Made by a program: the position numbers and the translations under genes
Assembly (NCBI GenBank): GCA_016630955.3
Contig: CM049992.1
Span: 1,302,001 to 1,366,000, forward strand
Source: Didymella arachidicola
Lineage: Eukaryota; Ascomycota; Dothideomycetes; Pleosporales; Didymellaceae
Length of the DNA stretch: 64,000 bases
Reading direction: 5' to 3'
In this document: piece after piece, positions 44,341-55,950 of the stretch
Layout of the letters: every line of letters starts with the position of its first letter
Numbering within the stretch: position 1 is the stretch's first letter
The notes under the pieces: model-generated
The model's database searches: none
What the model was told of the DNA's origin: nothing
Seen by the model: only the letters and a program-made list of their open reading frames with translations

Positions 44341-46540
44341 TCAATCAGAACCCTTTTCATACTTGACAGGGTGGAACAGCGCAGGGCGCATGCATAGACG
44401 ACCAGAACCAGCCTCTTCCTCAGCTGGGCCACCCTTGTCGTTCTCGCGCGAGCCAAGCCATCTCCTCCACCATTCGGACGAGAAGCCAGCGTTGTAGTAA
44501 AAGCTGTTACCCAGCTGGTTATGCTCACCCCAGCCAAAGACGCTGTCTGTCGGCTTGGGAGGCTTGTTGTAAGTTCCGTCGAGAGCCTCGAGCGGCCAGT
44601 TGTGGTCGAAGTAGACGGGGTGGTTGGCGTACACAGCCTTAAGTCCGTGGTGGAACGCAACTGTCGGCGGCCACATCTCAGGGAACATGTGGTGCTTCAT
44701 CAAGTAGGTTTCGCGGTGCATCAGGTCCAAGAGACGCTTCGAGAGACGTGCAACAGTGATGATAGCGCATCGCCGTGGAGGCTCGGGGAGCTCGAGATCG
44801 TAGCCGGTAACGTCGTCGCGGAAGACCCAGTTAGTCTTCGCAGGGTCGAAGATCGGGTTGAAAGTGATGATGTCAGCTTCCTCGCCAACGCCCCATTCGT
44901 AGTTGTCCTGAAGGTACGATGTGGGCGGCTCAGTCTCAGGGGGACTGGGAAGCATGCCGGTATTTTCGAACTTGGGAGGACCCCAGACAGGCTTCTCGTC
45001 ACTGTTGTAGAGCTCCTCCTCGACCATCTCTGTGAAGTTCTTCCAGGAGCCGTGGAGCTCAGGAATGTAGTAGCGCGAGGAACGCTCCCACAGACCCTTG
45101 CGAGGCTGCCTCTTGGCGAACTCGCCAATCTTGGTGTTGAACTCATAGTAGTGGCCGGTAAGACGGAGATCCATCTCCCAGTTCCAATAGAAGTCGTATT
45201 CTGGGCGAGCCTGCGAGAACCACTGCAGAGCGAAGTGGGCACTGCGGTAGACTGAGTGTACAGGCGCCTTCGCGTGATTGTAGACGTTATTAGGGAAGGG
45301 TTCAGGGTAGTACATCTGCATCTGAGCACCAGACCACAGGGTGGCCATGCCCCAGAACTCCTTGGGCAGATTGTCCTCGATGACCTTCTGGTAAATCTCC
45401 TGAGACGACCAGATCGGAATGCTGTCATCCTTGACGTGGATCAGGAAGTGAACGTCATACTCACCGCCAGACTTCAAGGCAAGCTCGTTGATCATTGCAC
45501 GGAGACTGAGAATCTGGTAGTCGCTGTACTTGTAGCCGGTCCAGGTACGGAGAATGTAGGCGTGGCGGGGGACCTTCTTCTTGGCGGGGCCGGCACCCTC
45601 GGCTTCAGTGTCGTTCTTCTTGAAGCGATGCATGTTCTTCTCGTGGCAGCGCTTCTGGGCATCGGCCCACTTGATCTTGCGGTAGTCGACCTTCTTCTCC
45701 CAGCTCCAGATCTTCTCAGAGCCGGCCTTCTCAGACTTGCCAGACATCTCGAGACCACCCTCATCGCGAGAGTAGGAGTAGCCGTAGGGACCAAGGCGGC
45801 CGAATCGCTCGAAGCAGACCTTGTCGTTCATGCCGAGCTCCTCGTATGAGCCGAAGAAGGGAGCAGTCGCGTTCTGGGGGATACCGGGATAAGCATAGAT
45901 GTCAGGGAGATCGACCTTCTCGTCCTCGTCGAGGTAGCAGGTCTCGACCTTATCGTGGTCCTTGAGGTAGGCCTCGGACTCAAAGGGGTAGGGATTGAAG
46001 GGAACAGGGTCCATTGGCGGCTCCTTGTTGTCCTTGGACATGTGCGGCCACTTGGGCTTGATGTTGTCCTCTGGGTTGGGACTCTGCGAGTACTTGACGA
46101 AGTCCTGCTCAGAGACCCAGTCGCCATAGGGGACGAGGGTACGGACGCCGTTCCAGAAACCCGTCAATCTGCGCAATCAGTCATCCAACTGTCATCGGTG
46201 CGGTGCATGGCAGTGCTTACCGTGGATAGTGCTCCCAGTGGTACTGTTTCCTCTCGTCACCGCCGTGCTGCAGGTGCATCTTGTGCCGCCTATAGATGCC
46301 GCCGCCGAGCATGGACGCCAGGACGACGACGGTGACAAGCAGGGTCAGGATGCGCGCCATGGAGAAGCGCGGGCGCTGGACCTTGTTCACCCACGAGGGC
46401 TGGCGGCCGCGGGAGGCACCCCATGACTTGCTGCTGAAGAGCGGCAGCGGCGAGGAGCTCTGGCTGTCGGCGCCGGGCAGCTTCTCGTAGTTGAAGCGTG
46501 TCCGGATGAACAGCTTGCTGGCGTTGAAGCGCGAGGCCAT
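44341..46540 (-). CDS. DUF3405 type II membrane protein, probable Golgi glycosyltransferase-like
   Basis: Exons 46540-46221 and 46168-44341 (52-nt intron) give 715 aa. The cytoplasmic N-terminus of about 60 residues is followed by one membrane anchor (ILTLLVTVVVLASMLGG, about 63-80) and then a long lumenal domain. Conserved blocks include ATAPFFGSYEELGMNDKVCF, LRTWTGYKYSDYQILSLRAM, YDVHFLIHVKDDSIPIW, DFYWNWEMDLRLTGHYYEF, EEADIITFNPIFDPAKTNW, MHRETYLMKHHMFPEMWPP and NSFYYNAGFSSEWWRRWLG. The family is fungal and uncharacterised. Topology and the Trp/acidic motifs recall Golgi sugar transferases, but that is inference. Confidence 0.9.
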
Positions 46541-49500
46541 TGTGCGGGCAGGCGAGGGAGGGTCGCTGCGTGCGTGGTGTCACCTGTGAGGGAGTGCGCC
46601 GAGTGCGCTTATTGCATGTGCGGCTCCAGCAGTGCCACGGGCTGACGGTGGGATGGCACTGAGGTATTGGACGGGCGTGCGGCGAGGGAGTGGCAGAGTC
46701 GAGGACGCGGCGGGTGAAACGAGCGTGCTGTCCGTGGGTGGGACGTCTGTGGGAGAGGCTCGCAGCGTTGAGAGCAGGAACGCAGAAACTGGAGATGGCA
46801 AGACAAAAGGCCGCTGAGCTGCCTTGGCCAAAGGGGTTTTCCGCGCCCCCAGAGAGCTTAGCGGGCTAGCAAATGCAGCTCGCGCCTTCCTTCCGGCCTC
46901 TTTCGCGCTAGGCCAGGACCGCTGCAAGTGCTTCTGGATCGCTGGACGGCGCCCGTTTAGCCCCCCACAGCACACAGCAATTGGACGATTCGCAGCCTGA
47001 CAGGACGCTGCTCGCGGCGGCCAAGCTGCTGGAGTGTACTATCGAGGACCAACTGGTTGAATTCTTCCCTCTGGCGCTGGTGCTGGTCGTATTCTGCGCT
47101 GACGCTGCTGCGTTCGTTATCGGTTGATCGCTGCCAACCCGGCGAAACACTGCACCACTCCCAGTAGCCCCCGCCACCGCATATCGATACACTCCCGCGC
47201 TGCCGTCGTCTCAACAACGCGCTGCACCTGCGCTGTTGCGGCCGCGGTGGAGCTGCTGTGGCCGCGCACTGCTGACGTCGATGAGCGACAGCTGTCTGCA
47301 CCCTCAGCCCCACCATGCTGCCAGCCTCGACGAGCGCCCCAACTGCCTCGCCGCTGTCAGCGAGATGATGAGCGCCCTCTTACCCCTGGTGTCAATTTCG
47401 CCCGCGCCCCTGGCCGGTTCGCTGCCAAGTCTGCCTACCCTATCTGCCCCCGCTGATTCGCTGGCTGTCGGCTCAGTCAGCGAGCAGCAGATGCGTACGC
47501 GGCCTTTCCGGGGTGGCGACCAATCGAGACCGCGCGAGAATGCCCCACGGCTAATTTTGGCGCTCCGATATTGGATCAGAGCGTTATCCCGCCGCGGCAC
47601 ATTGTCGGTCGCTCATCTCTCGACGCTTCACGGAAGAGCGTCTCATCAGTTTCGTGCAGCTGATCTGCTGGTGATGGCTGTGTTGCACCGTGTCTTACAA
47701 GGACCAGGTAGACGTCAGGTAGCCTTACGCTGAATCCTGATACTCTGACTTTGATGCATGCCTCGAGACAGACATGTTTGCTGTGGGTGGTCGACCGTTT
47801 CTGGTCACCGTGCATGCATGAACGACGTTTATCCCTCTTCATATCGGGCTTTCGCCGAGACATGCAGTTTATGCCAAACCACGCCCAAGCCAAACTTCTT
47901 GACATCCTCAGCTTCGACACTGCCTTGATGGACACTATCTGCCAGCAATATTATGCAGAAGGCTTGGTCTTCCTCGGACTTCGTCCACTTCCCAGTACCA
48001 GCCTTCGCTAGTGCGGCTTCAGCGGCTCCATCACGGAATCTTCACGCTAGCAACCTTGATGAGGATTACGAAACCCCGTGCTCGATTTTCTGTAACGCGT
48101 CGTCAGCCAGCTCAACGTGGGTGTGGAGCAGTCCCATCGCCGATCATATCACATCTCGACTGTACTGTGTACAGCTTCATGTGTCGGCCGCGCTAGCCTG
48201 CCACCGTTTGCAGCATTGTCGCTCAGCTCACTCAACAAATGATGCATCACTAGGCAAATAAACAATAAAGCCACCTGCATTCAACGAACATCAGCTTGAC
48301 AAGCATTCAAGGGGTCTAGTGTTACTCAAGTCAGGAGCAACAAGCTCATGCTACATAGCTGCCAAGGTCGCGGTGTTGTGGGTGCTGCCATGACCTCATT
48401 CCTGAGACTAATCCAATACAAGTCTCTAGCCTCATCACGAGCAGCCCGAACCACAAGACTATCGACGGCATTTGACATGGTGCGACAGCAGGCTTGACGC
48501 GATAACATGCCGGTAACCAGGCCGGTTGACCGTTCTTGATTTTTGAAAAAGAAAAGGCTGGCAAGCGTCGGTCCAGGAAGCCTCGATTTCACTTGGTCAC
48601 GCCGCTTTCACATCATAGCCCAAAGAATGCTCAACCACATTACACAACACTATAGAGAGACACAGAGATCGATCAAATATGTCGGCTCGTAGACTGTACT
48701 TGGTGTGTATCGCTGCATTGGATGTGTACTGGGTTTACCAAATCTGCTACGAAGAAGCTCGTGTTTCATGAGGACTACCCAGCCGGAACATCAATCAGAC
48801 TCTCCCTATTACACACGCTTTAACGACAACACAATTCTATAAATTAATAAGAAAAATCTCTAGTAAGATGAAAAATTATTTCCTCTACACTCTGTGTAAT
48901 TCTAATTAATTAAACGCGTTGTAGGGTTAAGTAGCTAGAAGCACAAGTAGGAGGTCTTTTGTGGTGTTCCTGCGAGTGATCGCTCAAAAAAACGAGCTTC
49001 TTCGTAGCATGCGGAAAGCATAAAGTCTGTGGCCATGCCTCGTGCACATGCTGACCCGCTTCATATCGAAGCTACTGTGTAAGAATCCTAGCCATGTCCT
49101 GATAGCCTGCAAGAGAGATGTGAACGGTAGCTCTCTCTGAAGGCCGACAGAGTAGGGTGCGAAGATGTGCATCAATGTGATTACTTCGCACTACGCTCAC
49201 GTACGTTACTACACCATAGCTAGAGATAGCACACATTCCACAGGTCGTCCAATGTACTGCATATACCGTTTAGTCGTGGTGAACAGCCTTCTAGAAATGC
49301 GCTGTCTCTTGCGCTGGACTTTCATACACGTGTTTAGGTCTTCGTCAGCGCTTTGTGTCGCCGGAAGAAGGCCTTCACTTACACCGTATTTTCGCATCTC
49401 TTCATACAATACATTGTGAAAGCGTCGAGTACTCTGCTAGCTCTGCATATGCAGTAGGAACAGTACGCAATGCTGCAGTTCGTGGTATGCTTGACTATAC

Positions 49501-49643
49501 TACCAGAGCCAATGGGGTCGCGTGCAGCTCCGCTCGGGCCTCTCAAATTTCCGAGTCACTTCCATTTTCGACTCATAGCGCGACCCCACGTAAAGTCGAT
49601 TGAAGCTCCCCGCGCACGATAGACGAACCGTACACACGCCAAA
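46541..49643. other. Long divergent intergenic region
   Basis: 3.1 kb between the DUF3405 gene (minus) and FRS2 (plus). The first about 1.1 kb is GC-rich, with several motif-less open frames on both strands. 48820-48915 is a sharply A/T-rich patch (TTAATAAG, TAATTAATTAA) unlike its surroundings. No gene, tRNA or complete repeat recognised. Confidence 0.4.
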
Positions 49644-51485
49644 ATGACAGGAACACGGGGCCCGGTGCCCGTATCGCTCGAGATGCAGGGTCGAAATCTC
49701 ACACAAAACGTCCTCGACCTCCTCGACACAAAACAAACGCTCCAGAGCAATGAGGACTTCCCCGCCATACCACAGAAGGATATCAAGGCCGCGCTCGACA
49801 GGCTCGCCAGCCGCTCTATGGTCGAATACAAGACGAATGATAAGGAGCAGGTCAATCTGACCCCTGAGTCGGAGGGAATTGTCGCCAACGGGAGTCACGA
49901 GTTCAAGGTGTGGAAGGCAGTGAAGGAGGCGGGGAAGATCGCTATCAAGGATTTGCCTGTGGGTAGCATGTTGAAGTATGGTCTACGAGGCTGGGCTGAT
50001 AATTTGAGCACAGAACATCGTCGGCAAGGACTCTGCGAGCGTAGGACAGGGCAATGCCTTCAAGAACAAGTGGATCAAGAAGGACGGCACCGACCTCATC
50101 CTTGTAGCCACGGAAGAGCCCGAGGACAGCATGCAGAAGCTCCTCAAGGACATCCAGGAGTCGCACAATGTATCAGACGCCAAGCAGCTGAACGACCTGA
50201 AGAAGAAGAAGCTTGTCACCGTCACCAAGGTCATCACATACACAGTCACCAAGGGCCCAAAGTACGCGAAGGAGATGCCTGTAGAGCATACTGATCTGAC
50301 GGAAGATCTCCTCAAGAGCGGTGCTTGGGAGACAGCGAACTTCAAGCCTTACAACTTTGCCGCGCTGGGCGCAGTGCAGAATGCTGGCGCATTACATCCT
50401 CTAATGAAGGTCAGGCAAGAGTTCAGAAATATTTTCTTCTCGCAAGGCTTCATTGAGATGCCGACTCAACAGTAAGGACATACTCGCGTAGCAGGTTACA
50501 ATTCTAACTAATCTGTCTAGCTTTGTCGACTCTGGCTTCTGGAACTTCGACGCTCTCTTCGTACCACAGCAGCATCCTGCCCGTGACATGCAGGACACTT
50601 TCTTCGTATCCGACCCACCATTGGCCGACAAGCCGCGTGTTGACCCCGCCAGTGAGAAGCAGATGGACCAGATGGAGGCCAGCTCACAACGTCTGTTCGC
50701 GACTGAAGAAAGCGAAAAGGCAAAGAAGCCCAGAGACTTTGAGAAGTACTGGAACGACGTCAAGAAAGTCCACGAGGACGGTGCCTTTGGCTCAATAGGC
50801 TGTACGTACCGGCCAGACTTCGATGATGAATATTTACAAGAAATAAGAAGCATTCACTAACGGGCTTCACAGACCGCTACAAGTTCAAGGACGAGGAGAC
50901 ATTACGACTAGTCCTCCGAACACACACAACGGCCGTGTCGACATGGGCACTTCACCGGTTGGCAGAAAACCCGCGACCCGCCCGTTACTTCTCCATCGAC
51001 CGAGTCTTCCGCAACGAGACCGTTGATGCCACACATTTGGCCGAGTTCCATCAGATTGAGGGTGTCATCGCAGATTTTGGCCTGACACTGGGCGGTCTCC
51101 AGCGCTTCCTCGGCGACTTCTTCGCCAACATGGGTCTCTCAGACCTGCGCTTCAAGCCCGCCTACAACCCCTACACAGAGGTCCGCCTACTCTTCCCTAT
51201 CCGCACGAACCATGCTAACGATTGAATTAGCCCAGTATGGAGATTTTTGGCTACCACGAGGGTCTGAAGAAGTGGATCGAGATTGGTAACTCTGGTATGT
51301 TCAGACCCGAGATGCTCGAGCCCATGGGTCTGCCCAAGGATATGCGTGTCTACGGTTTCGGTCTGTCTCTCGAACGCCCGACTATGATGAAGTATGGGGT
51401 CTCGAACATCCGTGAACTGTTGGGCCACAAGGTCGATCTCAACTGGATCAAGGAGCAGCCGGCTGTTCGTTTCGACAAGGAGTAG
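49644..51485 (+). CDS. FRS2: Phenylalanyl-tRNA synthetase alpha subunit, cytosolic
   Basis: Catalytic subunit of the alpha2-beta2 enzyme charging tRNA-Phe. Five exons, 49644-49958, 50014-50471, 50521-50801, 50873-51180 and 51231-51485, with introns of 55, 49, 71 and 50 nt, give 538 aa. The N-terminal winged-helix part (DFPAIPQKDIKAALDRLASR) binds tRNA. The class II core includes LHPLMKVRQEFRNIFFSQGF (motif 1), FWNFDALFVPQQHPARD, ARYFSIDRVFRNETVDATH (motif 2), FHQIEGVIAD, KFKPAYNPYTEPSMEIF-type Phe-site residues and YGFGLSLERPTMMKYG (motif 3). The second intron falls inside the conserved EMPTQ-HFVDSGFWNFDALF block. Confidence 0.95.
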
Positions 51486-51918
51486 AATTCTGGAGAAAGG
51501 ACAAAGCATTGCAATGTGGAAAAGAAGGAATGTCCGATACGATAGAAATACCACGCATATACTGTAGCTGCGATATGCGGCATGTCTGACCACACTGATC
51601 TTTGACAAGATGACCATGTTGCTAAACTTGCATCTTGATATTACAGATACCGTACAGAGGCTCTGGCTTCCTGAAGCTAATCGATATCCTCAAGTGTTAT
51701 CCTCAACGCAACTCACTTGATCGACGGGATCGTCGGTAAAGCAGGCAGCTGCCTTCACCTGGCGTTTGCCGTGCGTCATTCGCGCCTGCTGTCTGCCTTC
51801 ACCACGCAGTCCATCACCTTGACTTCAAAAGCAGCTCACAGGCATCTGACTTCTGCACTCCTACACCTACATTCACCAAAGCACTCGACCTCGACTCGAT
51901 ATCGCTCCAGATAGCAGC
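51486..51918. other. Intergenic stretch
   Basis: 3' flank of FRS2 and promoter of the next gene. No feature recognised. Confidence 0.4.
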
Positions 51919-53625
51919 ATGACTTATACTGCTTCCAGCGCTGTCACTGTAAATAGAAGGTTCTTGCCTACGATGGCGTTGCTGACTTTGCTACAGAGCG
52001 CGACCGCCTCTACTTCCTCCGCTTCTGCGACTGCCTTGCCTGCGACCACCGCCAGCGCACCTATCGACCCCACGGAAAAGTGGTTCTTCGATTTCCCGCC
52101 TGAATTGCGCAATCAGATCTATGAAGCTTTGTTTGAGCCTGCGCTGCCGAAATATCTCGGCTCTGAAGACTCATTACCTCTCAGTCTTCAATCTCCACCT
52201 CCTGGTGTCAATGTTCTCAGGACTTGTAAGCAGATCCACGCTGAAGCTGTGCCGTATCTGTACCGCAAAATCGTCATCCTGGCTTCTCTCTCGCTGTCGT
52301 GTCGCTAGCTGATGACTATCACTGCTGACTGGCTGAAGAGAGTCGGTCATAACATCGCAAAGTGTAGCACTGTTCACATTGGCTTGACGAAGGAGACGCT
52401 AAATGAATTCGATTTTGGCAATGTCGATGTGCTACCGATCATCGCATTCATGGATGGTCGAGTTGACCAGTTTCGGATTCCTATCTCGTTCGAATTGAGC
52501 ACGCATGATGAGTCCCCATATCTAAGCGATCTGGGAGGCGCTGATCCGCTGTTCGAGGTGGAGGCCATCAATCGCATGTTGCAAATACTGCACACGCACT
52601 CCGAGCTTCGGGTGTACCTTCGGTATTGGCGAAACCTGAGATCTGTCGTAGTGTCAGATGACGGCAGATTCATAGATCTCGAGATGCGGTCTTCTGATCA
52701 GATACGCGTACGATTTGTCCTCAATGAAGCTGGTCAGCTCGTCAAGATGCCAGCACCGACGCCACCTACCCCAGCTGAAGCTCTGGACAGGATTTTGATA
52801 CCACCCATCAGAGACAACAGCTTTGCTCAGGTCCTGAAGCACAACTCTGAGATCATCGTAGATCTAGAGGAGCATACCTTCTCACCCGGTGTGCCCCACT
52901 TACTCCTCTTCAACTCCAGCTTTCAACGTCATGCTATAGCATATTACTATGGTCACAACAGCTTCCTTATCAGTCTAAGCAGTACAAACGGACACTTTGT
53001 CCTCGATTCGCTACATCACTGGCTCCAGCACGGAATGTCTCGCCACCGCTCGTTAAGTTACAGAAACTCACTCTCAACCCGCGCCACATCCGTACGCCTC
53101 GTCTTTGACGTCCCGGTGTCGTCACTTAAACATGTCAGCATGAACGTGGTTGGCCTTTTATCTACTACTACACGTTTATTTAAAGATCAGAAGGTACACT
53201 TCCAACTTAGATGCACAGGAGAGGAACATGTGGTCTCGTTCTCAGCCCTCCGATTCAAGCTTCTGGCACTTCTCACGAACCTATGCATCACTTATCCGAA
53301 GTATCACGCAAATAAGAGCCTCACGGTGGAAATGAACGGCAAGGGCGATATTTGGGCGGCTTCTCTTCACGTCAAAGGCAGGGACCAGGTTGATCTTATG
53401 CCAGGGGATGACGAAACACCTTTCGAGATTTTTGAAGACGAGAAGTCCTGCTTTGATCGATTCGAAGAGTTGTGCATGGAAACAGGACTGGACATGTGGA
53501 ATGTCGTGTTTTGTTGGAAACGCGCCGCCTTGCTGAAGCGTACTTATATCTTTGCGCAAGGTGTTCGCGACCCCCTCGATGTAACCAAGATCAGAGGTGA
53601 AGATTGTTTATTCTGGTCTTATTGA
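51919..53625 (+). CDS. F-box-like protein with an in-frame TAG or a 36-nt intron
   Basis: The ATG at 51919 opens a frame with WFFDFPPELRNQIYEALF at about residues 55-72 and VLRTCKQIHAEAVPYLYR after it, the same family as the gene at 42517. A TAG at 52306 interrupts the frame. The same frame then continues from 52309 (MTITADWLKRVGHNIAKC) for 438 codons to 53625. Either the TAG lies in a very short intron (GTCATC...CGCTAG, 52271-52306, 36 nt, frame-neutral), or the gene is a recent pseudogene. The downstream part starts with an ATG at 52312 and could also be translated alone. Total about 555 aa if spliced. Function unknown. Confidence 0.6.
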
Positions 53626-54590
53626 AACTAGTTGGTTATGTTTTCTCATGCACTCTTTCAAGTGCATTGCTTTACCGAGATCAGAGGCGCAGCAATTGGT
53701 CACTCTTACCCCACTTTGCTTTCGGTTATTTATTCACTTCTTTTCCGCCACAGTTTCAACATTAACGACCGCACCCCCTTGAACGTGTGGATGAAGAAAA
53801 AAGGTACGGAAGATAATGCTAGCCTCGAAGATCAGCAATTGCACATGATCAATATCACCACAAATCACAATGTCGAGGATCTGCTAGAACCAATTACTGA
53901 AGCCTCCTAGGCAGGCTATAGCTTGGCCATAACGCATTTAGTTGATTGCAGAGGCGATGACACACTCTCAAGCTGTTGGCAAGAAGGGACAAAGCAAACG
54001 GGACGAACTTGAATTCTCAATGATTTACATCAGTGCTCTAGTCCTGTGCAACGTTCAAATACTAGGCGTTGTACCCAGCATCTTTCGTGATGGGACGGAG
54101 GAAGACTCTGAACATGGAGGTAGACCAAGGAACATTGCAAACAAGTGACTGGGTCCTGCGAGTGAATGCTTCCGAGGGAACCTATGAGCTAGAAGCACAA
54201 CTACTTCAGCTGTCAAAAGAGAAGCTATAGATCTAAACAACTGAGCTTTTGAGAACAAACCTCTTGTGACATTCCTCTTGAGGTTTCCAAGCGCTGGCCA
54301 CATGATGCCATTGTGGATAACACATCTCAAATGATAGTTGAACGTGTCAATAAACAGTATCGTCCTTGAGAGCCGGAGGAATTTAAGTAGTGTCTGGACC
54401 ATATAGAGATATAATATAACCAGCCTCGAGCACATGTACAGCCAAGTCGAAGTACGCTACATCTCTGATATCGAAATGCATTGAGGAAGCTGGCAGGGGT
54501 ACTTAGGACTAGCACACTGAAGATCTCGCCTCGACTCGTATGAAGAGAGCATGCACCGTTTTTGACCAATATGCTGAGCTTGATAATCTA
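53626..54590. other. Intergenic stretch
   Basis: Upstream of the Tc1-like element. A 90-codon frame at 53638-53910 has no recognisable motif. Nothing else seen. Confidence 0.35.
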
Positions 54591-54592
54591 TA

Positions 54593-55948
54593 CAGTCGGG
54601 TGCCAAAAGTCTGTTCGCACGGGCGCACGAGCCACTACACCAACATTGCGAGCTCAACTTTGAAGTAGAATAACCCCACACAACGTAGACAAATTTAGAC
54701 AATTTAAGTAATAAATAAATCGCAATATACTTAATATCGAGTCTGATATCCCTTTGCTTGTCTTACAGCGTCTAGGCGTCGTAGCATTGATGTAATCCGT
54801 CGGCGGATAAGTGAGTCAGGTATTGCAGCCCATGCCTCGTGCAAACCCAATTCAAATGCCTCACAGTTAGCTTGAGAGCCGCTTATATAGTCAAACTCGG
54901 GGTGAAGCTTATGAAGCTTCTGTTTGAGCGCCCACTAGAGGTGTTCAATTAGGTTAAGGTCTGGAGAATATGGTGGCCAGTCAACTGTGGCAACCCCGTG
55001 AATCTCTAACCATTCCGTACAGGCACGCGCAGTATGGATAGGTGCGTTATCCTGCATAAACCACTCGCCGGGCCTGTAGTAGGGCAGGAGCCCTTCTTCC
55101 AATGCCCACAGGTAGCTTTGAGCCGTATACCCACGCCGTGCAGCTGCCTCGCCCCTAGTCATAATCACTAGAGGACTACGCCAAACTCGACCCCCCGGAG
55201 TCAACGATATCGACGCCCACACCATACGAGCAGGTTGGCGAGCAGTATTCACCTCCTCCACCATCTCGTGAGACCATTTCTCCTCTGGTAATCGCCATAC
55301 CCATGGGGTGTTGTGGCTAGATCCACGAGCAACGCTGCACTCGTCGCTAAACCTAAAGACTTGCCTGCCCCAGTTGAACCCCTGCCACGCATGAGCAAGA
55401 GCTAGACGAGATTTAGCTGTAAGCGTACTGATTTTTGGTCTACGCTTTGCTCTGAACTTGCGTAGGACTTCATTGGCTAAGGCGCGTTGAACAGTACGAC
55501 GTGATACTCGTGGGTGGGTGGCCCCGACGTCTCGTAGGCCGGCTTCCTCCATGAGCTTGGAGTACTCTATTTGAGGGTTTTTGCGAGCACAACGTCGTAG
55601 CCGGCGATGATCTCTACTAGTAAAAATAGGTGGCCGGCCTGTTCTTGCTTGCGACGTGGTGCTGGAGGTGGCTTTCCATCGAGCAACTGTTTTCTGCACG
55701 CAGCGTTGGGTGCAGGAAAGTGCTTCTGCAACTTTAGACGTTGACACACCAGCTTCAACCTGCGCTAAGCAATAGACTCGCTGCGCCTCTGATAATTCAC
55801 CCCCGCGCATACGATTGCCCGAAATTTCAGTGCCAAAAGACCTCATCTGGATGGAGTATTATAGTGTTAAAGAAGGTGCTGCTCTAGAGGATTGTGGGGT
55901 AGTTATGGCCCGTGCGTTTCGGGCGAACAGACTTTTGGCTAAGTACTG
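54593..55948 (-). mobile_element. Tc1-like DNA transposon, 1,356 bp
   Basis: Ends start CAGT and are flanked by TA (54591-54592 and 55949-55950), the hallmark of Tc1 elements. The inverted repeats share CCAAAAGTCTGTTCGC and extend imperfectly for about 45 bp. One transposase gene lies on the minus strand with a single stop. Distinct from the pogo elements: shorter, DD34E catalytic triad, and no 17-bp repeats in its ends. Confidence 0.9.
54731..55846 (-). pseudogene. Tc1-like transposase (DD34E) with one nonsense codon
   Basis: 372-codon frame from the ATG at 55846 to the TAA at 54731, interrupted only by TAG at 54935, in a position (EHL-stop-WALKQKL) where relatives have Trp. The N-terminal paired helix-turn-helix part (ELSEAQRVYCLAQVEAGVST, ARTGRPPIFTSRD) binds the ends. 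The catalytic residues are Asp in FRFSDECSV, Asp in WFMQDNAPIH and Glu in SPDLNLIEH, the last two separated by 34 residues. The stop falls only a few residues after that Glu, so the catalytic core is complete and the lost C-terminal part is about 67 residues. Confidence 0.92.
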
Positions 55949-55950
55949 TA

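Noticed and set aside
44521..45255. Long plus-strand open frames antisense to the DUF3405 gene (244 and 197 codons)
   Set aside because: Shadow frames caused by codon bias of the real minus-strand gene; no motifs and low-complexity Val/Leu/Arg content.
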